Source: a bacterium (GTDB lineage: Bacteria; Patescibacteriota; Minisyncoccia; Phycocordibacterales; 1-14-0-10-42-12). Taken from it: DNA of 6,113 bases. The stretch's first letter is position 1. Each line of letters starts with the position of its first letter. This document shows, one piece after another, positions 1 through 5,050 of this stretch. The translations under genes and the position numbers were made by a program. The stretch covers positions 1-6,113 of the forward strand of contig JAUIHD010000028.1 in assembly GCA_030432135.1 (NCBI GenBank), given 5' to 3'. Below the pieces are notes generated by a model, which ran no database searches, was not told the DNA's origin, and saw nothing but the letters and a program-made list of their open reading frames with translations.

Positions 1-2070
1 ACCCTCGAGACAGATGAGGCAATACTGACTGGTGAATCCCTCCCTGTAAAGAAAAATTTAGACCTATACGAGGCAAGTGAAAGTCTCGCTGACAGAGGAA
101 ATATGGTCTGGGCTGGTAGCACAATAACCCAAGGAGAAGCAGAAGGTATTGCGATCTCTACTGGAAACAACACCGAACTTGGTAAAATTGCTGGGCTTGT
201 CGAACACACAAAAGACACAAGTACTCCGCTCGAGAAAGAAGTGTCCCGGCTAGCACACATAATATCAGTGTTTCTCATTGTACTCGGGTTACTTATCTTT
301 GGAGTTGGAATCTATGCAGGATTTCCGATGAGTGAAATTCTACTCATTTCTATTGCAGTGATTGTCTCCGCTGTTCCCGGAAGCATACCTGTTGCCATGT
401 CTGTGGTTCTTGCTGTCGGCGCTGAAACACTCGCAAAGAAAAAAGGAATAGTACGTAAAATGTCTGCGACCGAAACACTTGGAAGCACAACACTTATCCT
501 CACCGACAAAACAGGTACACTCACGGAAGCATCGTTAAAGCTCGTCGATATAGATGTGTTTAAAGGGAAAGAAAAAGCACGTGTACTTGCAGAAGCTGCG
601 CTCAATGTCGATGTCGCTATAAACAAAGAAACCGGTGCCATATCAGGGAGACCCGTTGAGGTTGCGCTCGTCACCGCGCTCCAAAACGACAAGGGTGCGG
701 CATATTTTTCTGAGCAAACAGAGGTAGTTGAAACATTTCCCTTTAGTTCTGAATATAAATTTTCAGCAATCTTCTTCAAACAAAATGGAAAATTTTATGT
801 CTCCCTCCTCGGTGCTCCTGATATTTTAGTAGAAAAAACTGGACTCGCTTTAGGAGAAAAAGAACGTATCGCAAATAAAATCGCTGCATACGCACAAACT
901 GGCGAACGTATACTCGGTGTTGTATCAAAAGAAATTAGTCCTGATTTTAAAAGTGACGCACTTATAAAAGAAAATGCATTCGACTTTGATGGTCTTATCC
1001 GTTTTCGTGATCCTGTGCGAAAAAGTGTCCATGCTGCCGCAACCAATATAGTAAAGACTGGCGTGAATGTCATTATTGTTACCGGAGATCACCCTGGTAC
1101 TGCAAAAGCAGTTGCGCAAGAAATCGGTCTTTGGAAAAAAGATTCACTTTCATTTACTGGGAAAGAACTCGAGAATATGACTGATCGAGAACTCATCCCG
1201 AAACTTCCGTATACAAAAGTGTTTGCTCGTATGACACCAGAGCAGAAACTTCGCTTAGTGGAACTGTTCATGCATCAAGGAGAAGTGGTGGCGGTGACCG
1301 GAGATGGTGTAAACGACGCACCTGCTCTCAAACAAGCATCTATCGGAGTTGCTATGGGTTCTGGTACAGACGTTGCCCGCGCATCAGCCGACCTTATTGT
1401 GCTCGATAACAATTTTGAAACAATCACGCAGGCCATTTTTGAAGGAAGAAGTGTTCTCCAGAAAATGCGATCCGTGATCACATATCTCCTCGCGGACTCG
1501 TTTGATGAACTTATGCTAGTGGGTGGATCAATTATACTCTCAGTCCCTCTCCCTATTACGGCATTACAAATTCTTTTTGTGAAATTCTTCTCAGATATAT
1601 TCCCTGCCATGGGATTCACATTTGAAAAAACAAATGAATTTGGTTTTACTCACAAACCACCCAGGACATCTCTTTTTGATCGGAAGATTAAAATTTTCAC
1701 CTTGGGACGAGGACTTATATCCAGTCTAATCCTCTTTGGAATTTATTTATTTTTACTACACCTCGGTCTTGAGAAAACGTTTGTTAATACATTTATCTTT
1801 GCATCCTTTGCCTCATACATTCTCTTCCTCGCTTTCTCTATGAGAAACCTGGATAAATCAATTTTCGAGTACAAAATGTTTTCAAACAAATGGCTCACGC
1901 TCGGAGTAGTTGTCGGATTTCTTACTATTAGTGCCGCAATATACTATGTGCCACTCGGTAAACTACTCAACACAACACCACTGCCTCTCCCTTGGTTCCT
2001 CGGTGTTATTGGTGTGGGTCTCTTCAATCTTGTACTAATGGAAATACTAAAGAAAATAGTACGCGAATAG
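1..2070 (+). CDS. P-type cation-transporting ATPase (HAD-IC family), 5'-truncated by the window edge
   Basis: This is an ATP-driven ion pump of the inner membrane; 689 residues are visible and the frame is open from base 1. The ATG at 103 is internal, because the A-domain TGES motif lies before it (residues 10-13, bases 28-39). Next come the M3/M4 helices (about 88-145, with PGSIP at 126-130), the phosphorylation motif DKTGT (Asp169, base 505), the nucleotide-binding domain (FPFSSEYKF 246-254; LGAPD 270-274 in place of KGAPE), TGD at 361-363, TGDGVNDAP at 433-441, and the C-terminal M5-M10 helices (about 485-685). The missing part is M1-M2 and the start of the A domain. The text around DKTGT (ETLGSTT) is P2-like, while SIPVAM in M4 recalls P3A proton pumps. 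Ion-site residues differ from SERCA: Gly127 replaces Glu309 and Lys528 replaces Asn796, while Glu503 (Glu771) and Asp532 (Asp800) are kept. The family is certain; the transported ion is not, and H+ or another monovalent ion is as likely as Ca2+. No clear terminator is visible at the 3' end. Confidence 0.95.
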   Translation, partial: TLETDEAILTGESLPVKKNLDLYEASESLADRGNMVWAGSTITQGEAEGIAISTGNNTELGKIAGLVEHTKDTSTPLEKEVSRLAHIISVFLIVLGLLIFGVGIYAGFPMSEILLISIAVIVSAVPGSIPVAMSVVLAVGAETLAKKKGIVRKMSATETLGSTTLILTDKTGTLTEASLKLVDIDVFKGKEKARVLAEAALNVDVAINKETGAISGRPVEVALVTALQNDKGAAYFSEQTEVVETFPFSSEYKFSAIFFKQNGKFYVSLLGAPDILVEKTGLALGEKERIANKIAAYAQTGERILGVVSKEISPDFKSDALIKENAFDFDGLIRFRDPVRKSVHAAATNIVKTGVNVIIVTGDHPGTAKAVAQEIGLWKKDSLSFTGKELENMTDRELIPKLPYTKVFARMTPEQKLRLVELFMHQGEVVAVTGDGVNDAPALKQASIGVAMGSGTDVARASADLIVLDNNFETITQAIFEGRSVLQKMRSVITYLLADSFDELMLVGGSIILSVPLPITALQILFVKFFSDIFPAMGFTFEKTNEFGFTHKPPRTSLFDRKIKIFTLGRGLISSLILFGIYLFLLHLGLEKTFVNTFIFASFASYILFLAFSMRNLDKSIFEYKMFSNKWLTLGVVVGFLTISAAIYYVPLGKLLNTTPLPLPWFLGVIGVGLFNLVLMEILKKIVRE

Positions 2071-2078
2071 CAGACTAA

Positions 2079-2180
2079 TTAGAAATGTAGCTTTAGTAGC
2101 CCTGCCTCAAGCAGCATCCACGCAATAAGAGCTATTACTATTAATACCACTATAAGTGTAGTACTAGTATTTTTATTCAT
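2079..2180 (-). CDS. Putative 33-residue single-pass membrane micro-protein
   Basis: The frame opens with ATG at 2180 and ends with TAA at 2079-2081. The product begins MNKNTSTT, followed by one hydrophobic helix (about residues 8-24, rich in Leu, Ile and Val with Ala and Trp) and a short tail ending in LKLHF. This reads as a polar head, one membrane span and a short basic end. There is no Shine-Dalgarno, but a full extended -10 (TGATATAAT) ends 6 bases before the ATG, so the transcript may start at the initiation codon. The gene converges on the P-type ATPase with an 8-base gap and lies just past the hairpin that follows the DUF84 gene. Single-span peptides that modulate P-type ATPases are known (KdpF, MgtR, sarcolipin), but a link here is only inference. 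A chance open frame in AT-rich spacer is the alternative. Confidence 0.45.
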   Translation of the reverse strand: MNKNTSTTLIVVLIVIALIAWMLLEAGLLKLHF

Positions 2181-2186
2181 ATAGAA

Positions 2187-2195
2187 ATTATATCA
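2187..2195 (-). promoter_or_regulatory. Extended -10 promoter for the micro-protein (leaderless start)
   Basis: On the minus strand the sequence reads TGATATAAT, a perfect extended -10 (TGn plus TATAAT). The hexamer ends six bases before the ATG at 2180, which would place the transcription start at the initiation codon or next to it. No good -35 lies 17 bases upstream, as is common for extended -10 promoters. Confidence 0.5.
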
Positions 2196-2214
2196 AGTGC
2201 GTACATATGTAGAA

Positions 2215-2246
2215 GGGCCCCGCGCGACTCTTGTCGCGCGGGGCCC
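2215..2246 (-). terminator. Perfect 14-bp GC hairpin after the DUF84 gene
   Basis: GGGCCCCGCGCGAC (2215-2228) pairs perfectly with GTCGCGCGGGGCCC (2233-2246) around a 4-base loop. It begins 10 bases past the TGA of the minus-strand DUF84 gene. The T-tract on that side is weak (TTCTAC), so it is either an imperfect intrinsic terminator or a 3'-end stabilising stem. Its place between two minus-strand units argues for a transcript end. Confidence 0.7.
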
Positions 2247-2256
2247 AAAGCCCTCC

Positions 2257-2802
2257 TCACCCTCGTTGCCGCCATACCCTCTCATAGCTCGAGAGAGCCA
2301 TGATGACCGCGATCTCGGTGTACCTCTGTCGGTTCATACGGCCATTCGTCACAATGTTGATGACGCCATGGCTCAAACCGCTCTTCTCTTCGGAGGTGTA
2401 GCCGAGCTCGTGGAACGCGGCATCGAGATCGCACTTCCTTTCTCGGACCATAGCGATCACGTCCGGCGGGCACTCGAACCCTGGCGCCATGCCAGTGTAC
2501 ACCGCCCCTCCGTCGTAGACGACGCAGATGCAAGTGTCGAGCAAGCCCGTCTGCGTACCAGGCGCTGACAGGAGACCACTCTCGATGCCCACACCGATGC
2601 TCCCACTAAGGATAAACGCTCCCTTTGCCCTATTAAGAGCTCCCGCTATTGTCTCCGGAAGCGTCATTGGTTGCTCAGAGACCTGTGAGGAAAGCGAGCG
2701 GCCCAAGATAGGCATGGAAGACAACCATGGAAACTCCCGTACTGCAGCCTCGACAGCTGCCACCTTCACCGGATTCGTTGAGCCAACTACGATTCTATGC
2801 AT
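2257..2802 (-). CDS. DUF84 / YjjX-type inosine/xanthosine triphosphatase
   Basis: The product is 181 residues, normal for the family. These cytoplasmic enzymes hydrolyse non-canonical purine triphosphates (ITP, XTP) and keep them out of nucleic acids. Visible hallmarks are the N-terminal GSTNPVK loop (7-13) that holds the nucleotide, QPMTLPETIAGALNRA (44-59), GVGIESGLL (70-78) with the family's acidic residue, the DTCICVVYDGG strand (89-99), APGFECPPDV (106-115) and the C-terminal GRMNRQRYTE (154-163). The start is set by a strong AAGGAGG five bases further from the ATG at 2802, with a TTGCTA/TAATAT promoter upstream. It is a single-gene unit ending in the hairpin at 2215-2246. It is clearly more GC-rich than the ATPase and CYTH genes, which suggests a separate origin. 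The family is very likely; the exact substrate (and whether YjjX is the right symbol) cannot be read from sequence alone. Confidence 0.9.
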   Translation of the reverse strand: MHRIVVGSTNPVKVAAVEAAVREFPWLSSMPILGRSLSSQVSEQPMTLPETIAGALNRAKGAFILSGSIGVGIESGLLSAPGTQTGLLDTCICVVYDGGAVYTGMAPGFECPPDVIAMVRERKCDLDAAFHELGYTSEEKSGLSHGVINIVTNGRMNRQRYTEIAVIMALSSYERVWRQRG

Positions 2803-2831
2803 GTACCCCTCCTTTTAGTGGGTCTACCGCC

Positions 2832-2859
2832 ATATTACGTATTTATTACAAATTAGCAA
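2832..2859 (-). promoter_or_regulatory. Promoter of the DUF84 gene
   Basis: On the minus strand, TTGCTA (2859-2854) and TAATAT (2837-2832) are separated by 16 bases. The predicted start near 2825 leaves a leader of about 22 bases that contains the AAGGAGG ribosome site. The -10 runs on into GG, giving TAATATGG, an element repeated at other promoters in this window. Confidence 0.55.
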
Positions 2860-2862
2860 ATG

Positions 2863-2892
2863 AAAAACGGGGCGCCATTTCGTGGCGCCCCG
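2863..2892 (-). terminator. Intrinsic terminator of the secreted propeller-like gene
   Basis: CGGGGCGCCA (2868-2877) and TGGCGCCCCG (2883-2892) form a perfect 10-bp GC-rich stem with a 5-base loop. On the minus strand it is followed directly by TTTTT (2867-2863). It lies 19 bases past the TAG of the gene ending at 2912, so orientation and spacing fit a rho-independent terminator. Confidence 0.88.
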
Positions 2893-2911
2893 CACTACCT
2901 CGTCTTCGAGG

Positions 2912-3907
2912 CTACTTCCTGACCACGATCGCGCCTATCCTCCTCTGTTCATAGCGGAGGAAAAGCTGTGGTAATTGTCTTTGTTCCGGGTCGATAAGCC
3001 AGACGCTCCACAGAGGGAGCAATACAGCGTTCTCGTCGATACCGACCACAGCCTCCTCGTAGTAAGTGATGAACAGCCTCCCGTCGGAGGCAACCGCCAT
3101 CGGTTGTGTGATATCGGCGTTTAAATCGTAGCCAACCACACCAATTTTGGCCTTTGAGAACGGCCCGAAGCCGTTCCTGCCGAACTCCATACGAAGCAGC
3201 GACATGTTCTTCACGTTGCCACCGACTTCGTTGTCGATGACCAAGACGTAAACGTTTTCCTTGTCCGACACCAAGCCGATCGGCTTGATTGACAGGGGTT
3301 CCCGTTCATCGAAATGGTATAACTGCTTTTGCGACCAATCAAGGCCCATCCACGTGTTCGGCACGACCCAGAGGCCGTACATCAGCGGTTCCCCGTCGAC
3401 GCCATTTAGCGGCCCGACACAGAGGAAGCTCTGCGTCGGCCAGTGCCATGCCGACTGTAGACACGACGTATCGTGCGTGTCGGCAATCGGCAGATTGAAC
3501 TGGCTTGTCTCGTTACTAATAGCCGTTCCGCTGAACGACATCTCGACGAGAGGGCCGGCTTCGCTGCCGATCCAAACTTTTTCACCATTCGGAATGATGA
3601 CCTTCGGCGTCCGGAGACCCCGATGGTGCATCTCGAGCAGATACTTCTGCCCGATCGGTTTGAACGTCATGAGTCCATCCTGCGTGCCGGCGTAGAGCCG
3701 GCCGTAGTTGTCCTCGGCAAGTGCCGTGAACTTCTTATCCGAGCCCCCCTTCGGGAGCCAGGTCGTCTCGCACTCTGCCTTCTGATCTCCTTCGACGTCT
3801 CTGCAGACGTCGATTTGACCGTCGTAGGCGACGATGAGTGTGTCGCCTGCGATTGCGAGCGAACCGAACAAAAAAGTAACCGCAAGGGCCAAAACGATGC
3901 TTTTCAT
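2912..3907 (-). CDS. Secreted protein of unknown function, probable beta-propeller
   Basis: The product is 331 residues. The ATG at 3907 is preferred over the upstream in-frame ATG at 3958, because a GGGGAGGAGAG ribosome site lies between them (about 3915-3927) and a signal peptide follows directly: MKS, a hydrophobic core, then AIA before Gly21 as the likely cleavage site. The mature part shows repeating strand-rich units such as KFTALAEDNYGRLYAGTQDG (59-78), KVWIGSEAGPLVEMSF (110-125) and QPMAVASDGRLFITYYE (268-284), typical of propeller blades (NHL or regulator-propeller style). Four cysteines (35, 46, 149, 163) could form two disulfides outside the membrane. No catalytic motif is recognised. 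It has its own promoter and a strong terminator, so it is transcribed alone. It is GC-rich (36 of 60 bases in 3421-3480) compared with the CYTH gene upstream. Secretion is well supported; the propeller fold is inference. Confidence 0.85.
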   Translation of the reverse strand: MKSIVLALAVTFLFGSLAIAGDTLIVAYDGQIDVCRDVEGDQKAECETTWLPKGGSDKKFTALAEDNYGRLYAGTQDGLMTFKPIGQKYLLEMHHRGLRTPKVIIPNGEKVWIGSEAGPLVEMSFSGTAISNETSQFNLPIADTHDTSCLQSAWHWPTQSFLCVGPLNGVDGEPLMYGLWVVPNTWMGLDWSQKQLYHFDEREPLSIKPIGLVSDKENVYVLVIDNEVGGNVKNMSLLRMEFGRNGFGPFSKAKIGVVGYDLNADITQPMAVASDGRLFITYYEEAVVGIDENAVLLPLWSVWLIDPEQRQLPQLFLRYEQRRIGAIVVRK

Positions 3908-3937
3908 GGAACTTTTCTCTCCTCCCCTTAAGTAAGG

Positions 3938-3977
3938 GTACCATTTATATAGTACCATATTTGTATTAAAAAGTCAA
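3938..3977 (-). promoter_or_regulatory. Promoter with overlapping direct repeat (possible operator)
   Basis: On the minus strand, TTGACT (3977-3972) and TACTAT (3954-3949) are separated by exactly 17 bases. The predicted start near 3942 gives a leader of about 35 bases. The plus-strand heptamer GTACCAT occurs at 3938-3944 and 3952-3958, 14 bases apart, covering the -10 and the start point. This could be a repressor site, or it could be a chance repeat of a low-complexity motif. Confidence 0.6.
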
Positions 3978-4113
3978 TATATCTCCTATTTAATCTATTT
4001 CTTTGAAACGACACGCCGAGCCCGTGCCAACTAGTAGATTATTCCCTGTTCTAGAGTGCTTCTAGACCGGATGGACTAGAGCTAATATCTACAAAGATTG
4101 CAACAGTACATTT
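3978..4113. other. Intergenic spacer with a cluster of CTAG sites
   Basis: No gene is visible on either strand. The spacer holds ACTAGT (4030-4035), TCTAGA (4050-4055), TCTAGA (4061-4066) and ACTAGA (4075-4080), that is, four CTAG tetramers in about 50 bases. The two TCTAGA copies are 11 bases apart and can pair as a 6-bp hairpin. No clear terminator with a T-tract was found for the CYTH gene that ends at 4114. Confidence 0.5.
4050..4066. repeat. TCTAGA-N5-TCTAGA inverted repeat
   Basis: Two identical palindromic hexamers flank the 5 bases GTGCT, giving both a direct and an inverted repeat with an 11-base period, close to one helical turn. That spacing would suit a dimeric DNA-binding protein. 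The site lies about 70 bases upstream of the predicted -35 of the secreted-protein promoter and about 50 bases past the CYTH stop. Confidence 0.4.
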
Positions 4114-4650
4114 TTATTTCCTAAGCAACTCTTTTATGGTGACGACTGTGGGCCCTTGGATTAGATCCTTTAGCCTAAACACCTCTTTCAATTTTTTTAA
4201 ACCCTCTTCAGTCTTTGATTTTATTTCAATTGTGTAGCAATTTTCCAAATTTTCTACTTTTTCTAAATCGATCTGATCTTCTCCTAAGTCATACTGCCAA
4301 CCTGTACGAGTAAACTCAAAAGATTCCTTAAACTCATTTATAAAATTTTCTCTAATATAGTTTTGTGCCTCTTCCTTAGTATCAAACTCTTTCCTTAGAG
4401 GGATAAGTGATTCTTTTCCTATTTCTTTTTTCTTCGTCTCCTTGATTGCAACTACCACGTCTTTTTCATTCCAAATATTTTTCTCATTAATCCGTAATCT
4501 CAAAAACTTATCTTCTAGTCTTATATCAGGATTGGTTGATGCAAAAATAATATCTCTGCAAATATATTCACCTTTAAATAAAGGATTTCTCTCTTCAAGA
4601 ATTTTCCGAGCGGTTTCTATTTCGGACACAAATGCACGAGCTTCTAGCAT
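4114..4650 (-). CDS. CYTH-domain protein (class IV adenylate cyclase-like / triphosphate tunnel enzyme)
   Basis: The product is 178 residues, the usual size of a single CYTH barrel. This fold binds triphosphates in a charged tunnel with divalent metals; members include AC2-type adenylate cyclases, thiamine triphosphatase and inorganic triphosphatase. The first strand is MLEARAF, a shortened ExExK signature keeping Glu3 and Arg5. Further tunnel-type charges are in FLRLRI (Arg51, Arg53), VVVAIKETKKK (Lys70, Lys73), FEFTRTGWQY (Arg115), QIDLEKVENL (Asp128) and the late acidic strand TIEIK (Glu142). The C-terminus (GLKKLKEVFRLKD) is a helix usual in the family. The ATG at 4650 is the only in-frame option, as a stop lies four codons upstream. 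No Shine-Dalgarno is seen; TAGTAT ends six bases before the ATG. The gene is AT-rich (18 G+C in the row 4501-4560). CYTH is well supported; which reaction it performs is undecided. Confidence 0.85.
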   Translation of the reverse strand: MLEARAFVSEIETARKILEERNPLFKGEYICRDIIFASTNPDIRLEDKFLRLRINEKNIWNEKDVVVAIKETKKKEIGKESLIPLRKEFDTKEEAQNYIRENFINEFKESFEFTRTGWQYDLGEDQIDLEKVENLENCYTIEIKSKTEEGLKKLKEVFRLKDLIQGPTVVTIKELLRK

Positions 4651-4656
4651 TTTGTC

Positions 4657-4662
4657 ATACTA
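4657..4662 (-). promoter_or_regulatory. -10-like hexamer six bases before the CYTH start
   Basis: TAGTAT on the minus strand (4 of 6 to TATAAT) ends exactly six bases before the ATG at 4650, and there is no Shine-Dalgarno. No good -35 is found. Transcription may instead continue from the tRNA gene 64 bases upstream. Confidence 0.35.
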
Positions 4663-4666
4663 AACC

Positions 4667-4706
4667 GAAACAAGTTTATTTACTATCACTTGTTGTTACT
4701 TGTTTC
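4667..4706. repeat. 9-bp inverted repeat between tRNA-His and the CYTH gene
   Basis: GAAACAAGT (4667-4675) is the reverse complement of ACTTGTTTC (4698-4706), with a 22-base loop. The loop holds a second ACTTGTT (4688-4694), so the left arm could pair with either copy, giving two alternative stems. Possible roles are a weak tRNA 3' processing or termination stem, or a protein-binding site. There is no T-tract directly after it. Confidence 0.55.
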
Positions 4707-4714
4707 AAAATTTG

Positions 4715-4787
4715 GGTGCCTAACCGGAGTCGAACCGGTATCGGAGGATCCACAAACCTCAGTGTTAACCATTACACCATAGGCACC
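4715..4787 (-). tRNA. tRNA-His (anticodon GTG)
   Basis: A full cloverleaf can be drawn on the minus strand: acceptor GTGCCTA/TAGGCAC, D arm GTGT/ACAC with an 8-base AATGGTTA loop, anticodon loop TTGTGGA with GTG at 34-36, a 4-base variable region, and T arm ACCGG/CCGGT with loop TTCGACT. The histidine identity pair is encoded: an extra G(-1) at 4787 faces discriminator C73 at 4715. CCA is not encoded (the sequence runs C, C, A, A after the stem), so it must be added. The anticodon stem GAGGT/TCCTC has a T-T mismatch at 31-39. Confidence 0.96.
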
Positions 4788-4804
4788 AGATGCGAACGGA
4801 TACA

Positions 4805-4833
4805 TTTATATCATGTATACCATATTATATAAA
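4805..4833 (-). promoter_or_regulatory. Likely promoter of tRNA-His
   Basis: On the minus strand, TTTATA (4833-4828) and TATAAA (4810-4805) are 17 bases apart, with a predicted start near 4798, about 11 bases before the tRNA 5' end. The -35 matches 4 of 6. The spacer contains TAATATGG, the same element seen at the DUF84 promoter. The hairpin just upstream probably insulates the tRNA from the preceding unit. Confidence 0.5.
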
Positions 4834-4865
4834 GAGAAGACCGGACCCCAAAGGGTCCGGTTCTC
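4831..4865 (-). terminator. GC hairpin ending the small minus-strand unit
   Basis: ACCGGACCC (4840-4848) and GGGTCCGGT (4853-4861) form a perfect 9-bp stem with a 4-base loop; GAGA/TCTC can extend it past a small bulge. On the minus strand a pyrimidine tail (CTTCTCTTTATAT) follows, better than the plus-strand side (TCTCAACG). It lies about 20 bases past the stop of the 30-codon frame. Confidence 0.65.
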
Positions 4866-4882
4866 AACGTTCTGTCCGCCTG

Positions 4883-4975
4883 TTACAAGAGAAAGGACTT
4901 GATCCTTTTCGCCCACGGAGGCCACTCGAACAAGCAAATGAACGCTGCAAAATTGACAGTAAAGATCTCGTGCAT
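4883..4975 (-). CDS. Putative 30-residue micro-protein (or small RNA gene)
   Basis: ATG at 4975 to TAA at 4883-4885. The product starts MHEIFTVNFAAF, continues with ICLFEWPPW and ends AKRIKSFLL: aromatic and hydrophobic, with a basic tail, so it may sit at the membrane surface. The case for a gene is architectural. A TTGTGC/TATAAA promoter with 17-base spacing lies upstream, GGAG (4983-4986) sits seven bases before the ATG, and a GC hairpin terminator follows, all within about 190 bases. A further hairpin (AAAGGA 4892-4897 with TCCTTT 4903-4908) lies inside the frame, so the transcript of roughly 150 bases could equally be a structured small RNA with an incidental frame. I recognise neither the peptide nor the RNA. 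It diverges from the sialidase-like gene. Confidence 0.4.
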   Translation of the reverse strand: MHEIFTVNFAAFICLFEWPPWAKRIKSFLL

Positions 4976-4994
4976 GAGGATTCTCCAAGGTATA

Positions 4995-5023
4995 TTTATA
5001 CACCATAAAATAATCCTGCACAA
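4995..5023 (-). promoter_or_regulatory. Promoter of the small minus-strand unit
   Basis: On the minus strand, TTGTGC (5023-5018) and TATAAA (5000-4995) are separated by exactly 17 bases, and the predicted start near 4988 is just ahead of the GGAG ribosome site. The -35 matches only the TTG half. If transcription does start that close, the leader is about 13 bases. Confidence 0.45.
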
Positions 5024-5038
5024 ACAATGTTGCTGATG

Positions 5039-5044
5039 TAAAAT
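5039..5044 (+). promoter_or_regulatory. -10-like hexamer six bases before the sialidase-like gene
   Basis: TAAAAT (5 of 6 to TATAAT) ends exactly six bases before the ATG at 5051. No Shine-Dalgarno is present in that gap or further upstream, so a leaderless start is plausible. No convincing -35 is found 17 bases upstream. Confidence 0.4.
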
Positions 5045-5050
5045 GTACAT

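Noticed and set aside
312..779. Minus-strand frames within the P-type ATPase, such as 312-779 and 1275-1619
   Set aside because: They mirror conserved ATPase motifs and have Ser/Thr-rich compositions typical of shadow frames.
103..2070. Starting the ATPase at the ATG at 103
   Set aside because: The frame is open from base 1 and encodes the TGES motif at bases 28-39, so the ATG is internal and the gene is cut by the window edge.
2215..2892. CRISPR array, insertion sequence or integron signature around the GC-rich hairpins
   Set aside because: The hairpins differ in sequence, no transposase or integrase is present, and no regular repeat-spacer pattern exists anywhere in the window.
3473..3931. 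Long plus-strand frame opposite the secreted-protein gene (152 codons), and a similar one at 2197-2568
   Set aside because: Both are antisense shadows in GC-rich sequence, lacking ribosome sites and recognisable domains; the first would also cross the opposite gene's ribosome site, the second a perfect hairpin.
3908..3958. Upstream ATG at 3958 as start of the secreted protein
   Set aside because: It would place the promoter and the ribosome site inside the coding region and add 17 residues before a typical signal peptide; the ATG at 3907 has the correctly placed GGAGGAG.
4806..5027. 73-codon minus-strand frame across 4806-5027
   Set aside because: It would run through the GC hairpin at 4840-4861 and the predicted promoter at 4995-5023; the shorter 30-codon frame fits the signals better.
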